Origin: Nitrospinaceae bacterium
Lineage (GTDB): Bacteria; Nitrospinota; Nitrospinia; Nitrospinales; Nitrospinaceae
Length of the DNA: 64,000 bases
Direction: 5' to 3'
NCBI GenBank assembly: GCA_029261395.1
Contig: JAJDBJ010000008.1
Span: 24,173 to 88,172 of the forward strand
Position 1 is the stretch's first letter. Every line of letters begins with the position of its first letter. A program made the translations under genes and the position numbers. Below the pieces are notes generated by a model that saw nothing but the letters and a program-made list of their open reading frames with translations, made no database searches and was not told where the DNA came from. Positions 17,745-25,510 of the stretch are shown here, one piece after another.

Positions 17745-18046
17745 GTGTCGTCTGATTTCTGATGTAGAGAGTTCTCAGGTGAGCCGTCCGCAGTGTTGGG
17801 ATTGAGCTCGCCCTGGGTTGAAAATCCTGCCTTGGGTTTTTAATCGTGTGCAATCCCTGAGACGGGGATTTGTAACTGTTATCGCGTGTTTACAGTATTG
17901 CCGCCACCACAGGGTTGCACCCTGTCCGCTTACTTTATAACTCCCCCCATTTTCGTCCATTATTTGTTAGAATACTGCCATCTATAGGTTCCCGTTCCTG
18001 CCCGCAGGAGGGATCTGTTCCATATTCCTCTACTTAAGAGTATTTC
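17745..18046. other. Intergenic region with a small hairpin
   Basis: No credible gene is seen. A perfect ACAGGGT/ACCCTGT hairpin with a 3-base loop is at 17909-17925. The TPR gene downstream starts at 18047 after a weak TTAAGAG site. Confidence 0.4.
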
Positions 18047-18532
18047 ATGACTGACCCGGCGGATTCCGAATCCATAGAGCACCTTAAAGATCTCGTTGCC
18101 AAGAACCCGAATGATGCTCAGGCTTGTCTGAAGTTAGGCAATGCTTTCCTGAAGGAATTAAACGGCACTGAAGCCTTGGATGCCTTTCAAAAGGCCACGC
18201 GCTTGCAACCGGAGTGCGCTGAGGCTTACTTTGGTTTGGCCAAGTCCTTCGATGCCCTACAGCGGTATGAAGAGATGTTGGACGCCTTCAAGGAAGCCTG
18301 TTGGCTCAAACCGGACTGGTCGGAAGCTCATTACAATCTGGGATTGGGCTACATGGTTGTGGGTTTGTACGAAGATGCCCTTGAGCCGCTCAAGGAAGCG
18401 GTCAAAGTGAAGCCGGACTATGCCGAGGCTCACCGCGTTCTCAGTCTGGTGTTCAAGATGACTGGTTTTGACGAGCAATCTGCATTTCATAAAAAAGAAG
18501 CCGCCCGACTCAATCCCGATTTTGCGGGATAA
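18047..18532 (+). CDS. Small TPR protein
   Basis: The 161-aa protein is almost wholly TPR: about four 34-residue units from residue 8 to 155, with typical positions in ACLKLGNAFLKELNG, AYFGLAKSFDALQRY and HYNLGLGYMVVGLYE. There is no signal peptide or membrane segment, so it is likely a cytoplasmic adaptor. Its partner is not evident. Confidence 0.85.
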   Translation: MTDPADSESIEHLKDLVAKNPNDAQACLKLGNAFLKELNGTEALDAFQKATRLQPECAEAYFGLAKSFDALQRYEEMLDAFKEACWLKPDWSEAHYNLGLGYMVVGLYEDALEPLKEAVKVKPDYAEAHRVLSLVFKMTGFDEQSAFHKKEAARLNPDFAG

Positions 18533-18563
18533 AAAAATACCGGCCCCCTCAGAAGGCACCGGC
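18531..18563 (-). terminator. Terminator of the 24928-to-18591 operon
   Basis: On the minus strand, TGCCGGTGCC pairs imperfectly with GGGGGCCGGTA and is followed by seven T. It is located 28 bases past the amino-acid dehydrogenase stop and overlaps the stop of the convergent TPR gene by two bases. Confidence 0.65.
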
Positions 18564-18590
18564 ACTCTTCCTTTATCAAATCATTGACAG

Positions 18591-19697
18591 TTAAACATTC
18601 GCGTTACGGCCCATCGCCGCATCAATCGGTTCGCGCGCCATGTCCAAAGCCGCCTTGTGCGGAACGATCTTTTCCTCACGAACGCGTCTAAGCACTTCCC
18701 GCGTGTTGCGTCCGATGGTTTCGCGAATGGTGGCAAACGCATCATCCGCCGTCAAGCCCTGATACTCCGTGGCGGCACATATCACTCCTCCGGAATTGGC
18801 GATGATGTCGGGAATGATCCAGACCCCCCGGACATGCAGTTTTTCAGCCGCTTCACGGGTGATCGGAATATTCGCACCCTCCAGCACCAGCTGGGTGTTC
18901 AACAGGTGTTGGTTCAACATCGTGAATACATCCGGCCTTGCGGCGGGGATGAAGATCTCCGTTTCCAGGGACAGCACGGCATCCCGCTCCAGCGCTTCAC
19001 CCAACCGGGAATCCGCAACTTTTCCTCCAGTATTAACGAATTGAATCAGGGAGGGAATATCAATCCCGGCGGAATCATACAGAGCTCCTTTGGAATCATT
19101 AACGGCAATCACTTTAACGCCCCGTTCCAGCAGGAATTTCGCCGTCGCTTTGCCGACATTGCCGAATCCCTGGATGATCACACGCGCGTCCTTGAGCGGC
19201 AAGCCGATGGCATCACTGGCGACATCCGCCGCCATCGCTACGCCGTAACCGGTCATGCCCAACTCGTCCAGCGGCAGGCCTCCGAGCAGTCGCGGCAGGC
19301 CGACGGCGCGTCCGATTTCTTCATGCACCCAGGCCATGCTCTGCTCGTCGGTTCCCATATCCGGACCCGGGATGTAACCCTTGATATCCCGGATGGACCG
19401 CGCAAACGTTCGCACCAGAGATTCCTTGTCGGGTGATCGCGGGTCTGCAAGGATGCCGGACTTGGCACCGCCATGCTTCAACCCGTTCACGGCATTCTTC
19501 AGCGTCATCGCGCGCGCCAGTCGGAACACCTCGCGTGTGCTGACGTCCGGCGCCATGCGTGTACCGCCGATAGCGGGTCCCAGAACGAGGTTGTCGATTA
19601 CGACAATAGCGCGCAACTGGGTTTTAGGATCGTATATATGAGTGATTTGTTGCGGGCCGAATTCATCGGCGAAATTATCCATGTATTGAGTATACAT
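18591..19697 (-). CDS. Leucine/glutamate-family amino-acid dehydrogenase
   Basis: The 368-aa enzyme oxidatively deaminates an amino acid to its 2-oxo acid with NAD(P)+. It has the paired lysines of the family in MTLKNAVNGLKHGGAKSG (K67 binds the substrate carboxylate, K79 is catalytic), GPDMGTDEQSM (111-121) and the dinucleotide motif GFGNVGK (177-183). The length and lysine spacing fit leucine/phenylalanine/valine dehydrogenase (about 360 aa) better than glutamate dehydrogenase (410-450 aa). It starts 18 bases after the acyl-CoA synthetase gene and ends the operon, so its 2-oxo acid product probably feeds the upstream oxidoreductase. Confidence 0.88.
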   Translation of the reverse strand: MYTQYMDNFADEFGPQQITHIYDPKTQLRAIVVIDNLVLGPAIGGTRMAPDVSTREVFRLARAMTLKNAVNGLKHGGAKSGILADPRSPDKESLVRTFARSIRDIKGYIPGPDMGTDEQSMAWVHEEIGRAVGLPRLLGGLPLDELGMTGYGVAMAADVASDAIGLPLKDARVIIQGFGNVGKATAKFLLERGVKVIAVNDSKGALYDSAGIDIPSLIQFVNTGGKVADSRLGEALERDAVLSLETEIFIPAARPDVFTMLNQHLLNTQLVLEGANIPITREAAEKLHVRGVWIIPDIIANSGGVICAATEYQGLTADDAFATIRETIGRNTREVLRRVREEKIVPHKAALDMAREPIDAAMGRNANV

Positions 19698-19715
19698 GTC
19701 CTCACCCCCCTTGCA

Positions 19716-21842
19716 TCAAAGTGGAACCTGCGTGATTTTGGCGTCCAGAACCACCAAGTCTTTTTCGTATAGCCGGACCGGATTAAAATCCAGCGACAGA
19801 ATATCGGGTTCGGAGACCATCCAGTGCGCGACCCACTTCATAAAAGCCAAGAGTTTTTGGGAGTCGAGCTTGGGTTTTCCGCGAAACCCCTGAATGATTT
19901 TCCATGCCTTCGTTCTTTGGACTCCTCCTGAAATTTCTGTATTCGTAGCGGGAAGCACCAGCCGCGCGATGTCTTGATACAGTTCGACGTAACTGCCGCC
20001 GGTTCCGAACAGAAGTACCGGACCGAATTGAGGGTCGCGGTGGCCCCCCACCATTAAGTCGAGACCCGGCGGCATTTGCTGTTCCGCCCACACCTGTCCC
20101 GGCCAATCCTTGTAAAAAGCCTCCCACTGGCGAAGCAAACTTTTTTCGTCATTCAAATCGAGTTGGATCCCTTTCATCTCGGTTTTGTGTTGGATGTCCG
20201 GTCCCACCGCCTTCAACGCCACAGGAAACCCGATCTCAGCGACTGCCCGGTGAATATCCTCTTCGCTGTTGACATGAAGGTGCCGGGGGACTGAAATGTC
20301 ACATTGCCTCAGCAGATTTTTGATCTGCATTTCATGCGGATTTTGATCCATGGACCGCAACCAGAGCCGGGCCGGTAAAGTGTCGAATGCTGTCTGAGTT
20401 TCATTCTCCGGTTGCCCGGTCACCCACCGGGATTGCCGTGCCAACAGCTCCAGACCGTGCGCCGCACGCTCGCCCGTGGCAAATATCGAAATACCACTGC
20501 CCTGCAGAACGGAATTCAATTCACCATACAGTGAACCGTAAGCGCCGACCGTTACCGACAGGTTTTCCGGCAACCGGGATTTCAGCATCGGGCCGATGTC
20601 GGCAGTGATGCCTTCCGTGCCCGGTAACAACACCAGTAGCAGTGCGTCGTATTCACCGGTCTTCAGCAAATACTCGATTATGGATACGCATTGTTCGTTG
20701 GTGCCGGAACCGGTCAGATCAATGGGATTGCGGAACGAATAATAAGAAGGGTACAGCTCCTTCAGAGCGAGTTGAAACTTTTGAGACGGTTCAGGAACCC
20801 GGAGCCCCGCCTGCTCGCACATATCGGTCAGCATCACTCCCATGCCGCCGCCGTTGGAGACCACCAGGGTGCGGTCGCCTCCGGCTTTCGGTTGATCGCT
20901 GAACAATTGCAGAGCATCGACCATTTGCTCCAAACCATTCACTTCGATCAGCCCGGTCTGTTCGCACGCCGCCTTGAAGACGGAATACGATCCTGCCAGC
21001 GAAGCGGAATGGGCGAGAGCCGCTTGTCGGCCTCTTTCGGCTTTACCCCCTTTGAAGACGATAATGGGTTTACTGCGGGCGATGGTCCGTGCCGTTTCCA
21101 TGAACCGGGGCCCGTCCTGCACGCTTTCCAGGTACAGTCCAATAACGCGCACTTGCGGATCACGTGCGAACTCTGCGAGCAGTTCGCATTCGCCAATGTC
21201 GATGCGGTTGCCGAAATTGACTGCACGGTGGACGCCTACCCCCAATCCACCGAGATGACCCAGCATCTGCATCAGAAACGCCCCGCTCTGCGAGATAAAA
21301 GCGACCGAACCGGGTTGTGGTAATGTCAGTTCTTCCGGTTTCAAAAAGAAACTGTTGAATCGATCCGGCGCACTGAACACTCCCATCCCGTTGGGACCGA
21401 TGATGCGGATGCCAAGCTGTTGCGCTTCATCGCGAATCTGATGTTGCAGAATTTCTCCGGCTTCGCCCGTTTCTGAAAACCCGCCACTGATGATGATCAG
21501 GTGGTGGATCCCTTTGGCCGCCAGCGGTTTAAGGAGGGGTAAGACTTTTGAAGATGAAACCGCGACCACCGCGAGATCCACCGTTTTGGGTAAATGTTGA
21601 ATATCTTTCACCACCGGGCAATCGGCCACGGCATGTCCTGAAGGATGAACCGTTGTAATCGTCCCGCCGTATTTTTGGTGCAACAGATTTTGAACGATAT
21701 ATTTCCCCAGGTTCCCTTGTTTGGGCGAAGCACCGATGACCGCCACCGACCGGGGAGCAAAAAAAGGACGCAAATCCAATCGTTCACCTTTGGCATTTGG
21801 ATGAGAGCGTTCATTGATTTCTTTCACAAGAAGTTCACTCAT
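19716..21842 (-). CDS. ADP-forming acyl-CoA synthetase (fused alpha-beta)
   Basis: I start at MSELLVKEI (708 aa) because GGAG precedes it and the frame upstream is only the overlap with the beta-subunit gene. Domains in order: CoA-binding (about 25-155, SVAVIGASPKQGN and GPNGMGV), succinyl-CoA-ligase-like (180-480, ISQSGAF) with the active-site phosphohistidine in ALAHSASLAG (H278), and ATP-grasp (490-705). It converts acyl-CoA plus ADP and phosphate to acid, CoA and ATP. In amino-acid-fermenting archaea this enzyme acts directly after 2-oxoacid:ferredoxin oxidoreductases, which is exactly its position here. Confidence 0.92.
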   Translation of the reverse strand: MSELLVKEINERSHPNAKGERLDLRPFFAPRSVAVIGASPKQGNLGKYIVQNLLHQKYGGTITTVHPSGHAVADCPVVKDIQHLPKTVDLAVVAVSSSKVLPLLKPLAAKGIHHLIIISGGFSETGEAGEILQHQIRDEAQQLGIRIIGPNGMGVFSAPDRFNSFFLKPEELTLPQPGSVAFISQSGAFLMQMLGHLGGLGVGVHRAVNFGNRIDIGECELLAEFARDPQVRVIGLYLESVQDGPRFMETARTIARSKPIIVFKGGKAERGRQAALAHSASLAGSYSVFKAACEQTGLIEVNGLEQMVDALQLFSDQPKAGGDRTLVVSNGGGMGVMLTDMCEQAGLRVPEPSQKFQLALKELYPSYYSFRNPIDLTGSGTNEQCVSIIEYLLKTGEYDALLLVLLPGTEGITADIGPMLKSRLPENLSVTVGAYGSLYGELNSVLQGSGISIFATGERAAHGLELLARQSRWVTGQPENETQTAFDTLPARLWLRSMDQNPHEMQIKNLLRQCDISVPRHLHVNSEEDIHRAVAEIGFPVALKAVGPDIQHKTEMKGIQLDLNDEKSLLRQWEAFYKDWPGQVWAEQQMPPGLDLMVGGHRDPQFGPVLLFGTGGSYVELYQDIARLVLPATNTEISGGVQRTKAWKIIQGFRGKPKLDSQKLLAFMKWVAHWMVSEPDILSLDFNPVRLYEKDLVVLDAKITQVPL

Positions 21843-22788
21843 CGTACTGCTCCCAGTAAGCATCCACGTTACTCTGAATTTGGGCGATGATGTCGTCGCG
21901 CCGTTTCGGAGCAAACAGGTGTTGGAACCGTTTTTGACGCTCCAGATATTTCTCAACCGGCAGGCGTTTGCGCGGCCGTTTCGTATGAATGACTTTGCCG
22001 TCCACAAACTCCTTGATCGGAAAGATGCCGGTATCGACCGCCAGTTTGGCGATGAGGTGCGTGTCTTTCGGATCGAATCCCCAACCGGTCGGGCAGGGCG
22101 ACAGGCAGATGAACAGCCGCGGTCCCTTCATACCCTTTGCTTTTTTAAATTTGTTGGACAGGTCGATCGGCTCGCGCGGCGATACCGTGGCCAGGTACGG
22201 CGGATTGTGCGCCATCCAGATGCCGAACAGATCCTTCTTGGTTTGCTCGGAACCCGCCGGGTGTTCCGGCGTGTTCGGGCTGGTCATCGTGTAACTACCC
22301 AAAGGGGACGCCCCGGAATGTTGGAACCCGGTATTGCCGTACGCCTCGTTGTCGTAGCAAAAGTAAATGAAATCGAGGTTGCGATGAATCGCCGCCGAAG
22401 TGGGGCTGAGCCCCATATCGTTTGTAGAGCCGTCCCCCGCCACCACGATAACCTGTAGATCTTCCGCTTTAGGCAGTCCGTGTTTTTGCATGCGGATGTC
22501 CAACGCGTCGCGCACCCCTTGCGCCGCCGGCACCGGACCGCTCATGGTCGTATACAACCACGATCCCTTCAGTGGCGTGAACGGGTAGACGGAGATCAGC
22601 GTGAAGCATCCCGCCGCATTACACGTCAACGTATTTTCTCCCAGGACTTTCATGGCGAGACGCATCCCTTCCAGACCGCCGCACCCGGCGCACAGAGCGG
22701 AACCCGGTGCGATCTCCTCTTCAGGGTTCAAGTCGGTAACCTTTTTATATTTGGATTCCTCAAGGGAATCAGAAATGGTGGCTTTCAT
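21835..22788 (-). CDS. 2-oxoacid:ferredoxin oxidoreductase, beta subunit
   Basis: The 317-aa subunit binds thiamine pyrophosphate and a [4Fe-4S] cluster. CAGCG at residues 33-37, C61 and C232 are the probable cluster ligands. The TPP motif is GDGSTNDMG (118-126), with DNEAYGNTGFQHSG (146-159) lining the active site. The family decarboxylates pyruvate, 2-oxoisovalerate or related acids to acyl-CoA. Its stop overlaps the next gene by 8 bases and its start overlaps the alpha gene by 4. Confidence 0.93.
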   Translation of the reverse strand: MKATISDSLEESKYKKVTDLNPEEEIAPGSALCAGCGGLEGMRLAMKVLGENTLTCNAAGCFTLISVYPFTPLKGSWLYTTMSGPVPAAQGVRDALDIRMQKHGLPKAEDLQVIVVAGDGSTNDMGLSPTSAAIHRNLDFIYFCYDNEAYGNTGFQHSGASPLGSYTMTSPNTPEHPAGSEQTKKDLFGIWMAHNPPYLATVSPREPIDLSNKFKKAKGMKGPRLFICLSPCPTGWGFDPKDTHLIAKLAVDTGIFPIKEFVDGKVIHTKRPRKRLPVEKYLERQKRFQHLFAPKRRDDIIAQIQSNVDAYWEQYDE

Positions 22789-24029
22789 GGAATGCGAGCC
22801 TCCCTGGGAAATCCGGCGATTTGCCGGAGTTGATCGAACTGCTTGAGATCCTTTTCGTCAAACAGGAACAGCGGGTCATCGCCGGGTGCCTCATCCAATC
22901 GTTGCAGGATGCTGATAAAATCCCCTTCCTGAATATCCCGGCCACCCAAACCGCCAATCACTGAAAGCAGATGTTGCGGACGGTCTTCCCGCCGGTACAC
23001 CGCTTTCAATATTTCCGGATAGAGGATGCCTCCCATGCCCGGCGCCAGATTCTGATCAATCACTGCAACTTTGGGCCGATGGGCCAGGGCGTCGGCAATG
23101 ATCTGGGACGGGAACGGTCGCAGAAGGCTCAGTTTGAGCAGGCCGGCTTTGATGCCGTTCTTGCGCAGATGCTGTACCGCCGCTTTGCCCTTGGTGGCAA
23201 AGGAGTTGCTCATGACGAAGACATATTCCGCGTCGTCCAGCCGGTAGCGCTCCACCGCATCGTAAAAGCGTCCAAACCGTTCGCCGAATTCCTGAGTGAT
23301 TTTTTGGTAAACATTCACCACATTTTGCGCGGCCAGGTGATGCTGAATTTTGAAATAGGAATAATTGCCGCCGCCGAATACCGCCGATGCCCGCGCCATG
23401 GGCTCGGAAGCCTGGAACACTGGTTGTGACGGTTTGAATAGCGGCAGAAATTCTCTCACTTCGGCTTCATCCGGCAACACCACCGGTTCGCGGGTGAAGG
23501 ACAGATAGAACCCGTCCAGGTTGACCAGCACCGGCAGGCAGACTTCCGGGTCTTCCGCGATGCGGTAGGCCATCAAGATATAGTCGAGAACTTCCTGCGC
23601 GGTTTCCGCGTGCAATTGAATGATTCCGGTGTCGCGCAGACTCAGAACGTCATTATGATCCGGCTCCAGCGTAATCGGAGTCGCCAGCGCGCGCGATACG
23701 TTGACCAGCACCAGCGGCACGCGCCACCCGGCAATGGTGTGCAGAGCCTCCAATCCATATAAAATTCCCTGGCTTGAGGAAGCGGTGAACACACGCACCC
23801 CGGAAGCGGCCGCCGCACCCGCCGCCATGAACATCGAATGCTCCGAGTCCATGTTGGTGTACTTGCCGTGCATGTGGCCATCGGCAAACCATTGCGCCAG
23901 GGTTTCGACGATTTCGGTTTGCGGGGTGATGGGGAACGCCGGTACATAATCGACACCTGCCAGCCGAGCGCCCCAAGCCGCCGCTTTATTTCCGGTTAAC
24001 ATGATTTGTTTATTGCGGGTCAGTTCCAT
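22785..24029 (-). CDS. 2-oxoacid:ferredoxin oxidoreductase, alpha subunit
   Basis: The 414-aa subunit has the pyrimidine-binding TPP domain with AFPITPQTEIVE (about 30-41), the coenzyme-A/substrate segment SEHSMFMAAGAAAASGVRVFTASSSQGI, and a C-terminal transketolase-like domain ending ENLKQFDQLRQIAG-type helix. This is the classical separate alpha subunit of four-subunit POR/VOR/IOR enzymes. ATGA overlaps with both neighbours point to translational coupling within the operon. Confidence 0.93.
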   Translation of the reverse strand: MELTRNKQIMLTGNKAAAWGARLAGVDYVPAFPITPQTEIVETLAQWFADGHMHGKYTNMDSEHSMFMAAGAAAASGVRVFTASSSQGILYGLEALHTIAGWRVPLVLVNVSRALATPITLEPDHNDVLSLRDTGIIQLHAETAQEVLDYILMAYRIAEDPEVCLPVLVNLDGFYLSFTREPVVLPDEAEVREFLPLFKPSQPVFQASEPMARASAVFGGGNYSYFKIQHHLAAQNVVNVYQKITQEFGERFGRFYDAVERYRLDDAEYVFVMSNSFATKGKAAVQHLRKNGIKAGLLKLSLLRPFPSQIIADALAHRPKVAVIDQNLAPGMGGILYPEILKAVYRREDRPQHLLSVIGGLGGRDIQEGDFISILQRLDEAPGDDPLFLFDEKDLKQFDQLRQIAGFPREARIP

Positions 24030-24928
24030 GATTCCACCTCCCGGAGTATTTCAATAGCGTGCTTGGGACACTCCGTTGCACAAATCAGGCATCCTTTGCA
24101 GTGGTCGTAATCAATCACCGGTTTATCGTTGGTATCCATCCGAATGTCTCCTTCCGGGCACCGGGCATAACAAATGGCGCATCCGTTGCACTCCTCGTAA
24201 TTAATCACCGGGCGATGTGTCCGCCAATTACCGGTCTTGCGCAGGGCCATGTTGCCTGTGGCAAAAATAAGCGGAGCCGAATCGACCGGGGGACGACGCT
24301 CCAACGTCACTAACCGGCTGGCCGAGAACCCCGCATCGGACTCGCTGAACTCCAGGTCAAACGAAGGCGCTTTCTGAAAGACCTCCTCGGCCAGTTTAAG
24401 ATTGGCGGCAATTTTTTCGGGCCCGAGACGTCCTTGCCCCAACTCCTCCCGAATCGCCTGAAGCAGATGATGCAGGTCAATACGGCCCATCAGGCGCGCA
24501 CCCACCGCAGCCAGAGCCGTGCTGAGAATCATCGGTTTCTGGATGTACTTCTGGCACAGCTCGGAAATATCCAACTGAACCGGAAGAGACTCCAACTGGT
24601 AATGCTGTTTGAGATCGTGCGATGTATGCCGGGAATTGATAAAGATGAGTGTGGAGGCATCCGTGCCTTGGGTGACTGCGGCCATGGGGTCGGACAGCAA
24701 CGTCTCATCGCCGATCAAAACGATATCCGGCTGAGCAATAGGTCCCCGCTCCAACACGATATTTTTACTGAACCGCGCATACGCGGCGATTGGGGCTCCC
24801 CTTCGCTCCGCTCCATACAAGGGGAAATCCTGAGCCTGATACCCGGCCAAGTGCGCCGCCGTACCCAAAATCTGGCTGGCGGTTTTGATCCCCTGTCCCC
24901 CGCGGCCATGAAGTCGTATCCGTAACAT
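24020..24928 (-). CDS. 2-oxoacid:ferredoxin oxidoreductase, fused gamma-delta subunit
   Basis: The 302-aa protein joins the gamma domain (about 1-190, RLHGRGGQGIKTASQILG and FPLYGAERRGAP) to a delta-type ferredoxin domain (about 235-300). Two [4Fe-4S] motifs are visible: C247, C250, C253, C257 and C277, C280, C283, C287. The gamma domain helps dock the alpha-beta core and the delta domain passes electrons to ferredoxin. It is the first gene of the operon; a promoter would lie in 24929-25100, but none is clear. Confidence 0.93.
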   Translation of the reverse strand: MLRIRLHGRGGQGIKTASQILGTAAHLAGYQAQDFPLYGAERRGAPIAAYARFSKNIVLERGPIAQPDIVLIGDETLLSDPMAAVTQGTDASTLIFINSRHTSHDLKQHYQLESLPVQLDISELCQKYIQKPMILSTALAAVGARLMGRIDLHHLLQAIREELGQGRLGPEKIAANLKLAEEVFQKAPSFDLEFSESDAGFSASRLVTLERRPPVDSAPLIFATGNMALRKTGNWRTHRPVINYEECNGCAICYARCPEGDIRMDTNDKPVIDYDHCKGCLICATECPKHAIEILREVESWN

Positions 24929-25460
24929 TGGAGCCTCCTTTTATGTTCAATTCTTCGACTCTTCTTTTTCTTTCCGACCGAGGAACGAAGCTTTTAAAGT
25001 CAATCAGTTAAGGGCAAGTTTAAAGACACCTGCTCACATCTAATATGAAACCCTGAAAGGAATTTTTCCATTAATTCGGAGACGGGAGAACGAGCTTCAA
25101 TTTTGAAAGATAAAAAGTGGAAAATCAGGGTTTTTGGAAAGGGTGTCCAGCTAGAGCGGCTAACTTCAGACCTTTTGGGCTGGAGGATTTTTGCTATAAA
25201 TCGGTTCCCAAAGAATCTACGCTAGTCCAAAATCAAAAATCACCAAGCTGGACAACTCAATACTTTTGAAGTAATTAAAGAAGTTGACACCTCAAGAATA
25301 TGCGTTAAAATTTTTTATACCTGTTAGTATAAAGAAGGGAGTACGCGCGGGAATTGCGTTGAGATTTCATCGCTTATATGCCTATTTTTGGGGTATTTTG
25401 GGAGCTTCTTTCTTTCTGTAGTGAAATCAACGAATTATCCTTCGGCCCCATTGCATTATC
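24929..25460. other. Divergent intergenic region with a long inverted repeat
   Basis: No gene is seen. TGTCCAGCT at 25144-25152 and AGCTGGACA at 25246-25254 are 9-base inverted arms about 100 bases apart. TTGACA at 25284 is a candidate -35 for the coiled-coil gene, but no good -10 lies at 17 bases. Confidence 0.4.
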
Positions 25461-25474
25461 AGGAGGGGCTGGTA

Positions 25475-25510
25475 TTGACCCACTCAATTTTTGATTTTGG
25501 ATCGACTTAA
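25475..25510 (+). CDS. Candidate 11-codon leader ORF overlapping the next start
   Basis: AGGAGGGG at 25461-25468 is a strong ribosome site followed 6 bases later by TTG at 25475. This opens an 11-codon frame whose TAA (25508-25510) overlaps the ATG of the coiled-coil gene as TAATG. The main gene has no ribosome site of its own and a stop in its frame at 25492 prevents upstream extension, so translation coupled through this leader is a reasonable explanation. It remains a prediction. Confidence 0.4.
   Translation: MTHSIFDFGST

Noticed and set aside
17775..17960. Minus-strand 61-aa frame
   Set aside because: Low-quality composition, no ribosome site, lies in an intergenic region with a hairpin.
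20691..21323. Plus-strand frame within the acyl-CoA synthetase gene
   Set aside because: Antisense shadow with poor composition; the minus-strand protein has full family motifs.
25284..25320. TTGACA as promoter of the coiled-coil gene
   Set aside because: At 17-18 bases the -10 candidates are AAAATT or AAATTT, and TATACC is 26 bases away; too weak to call.
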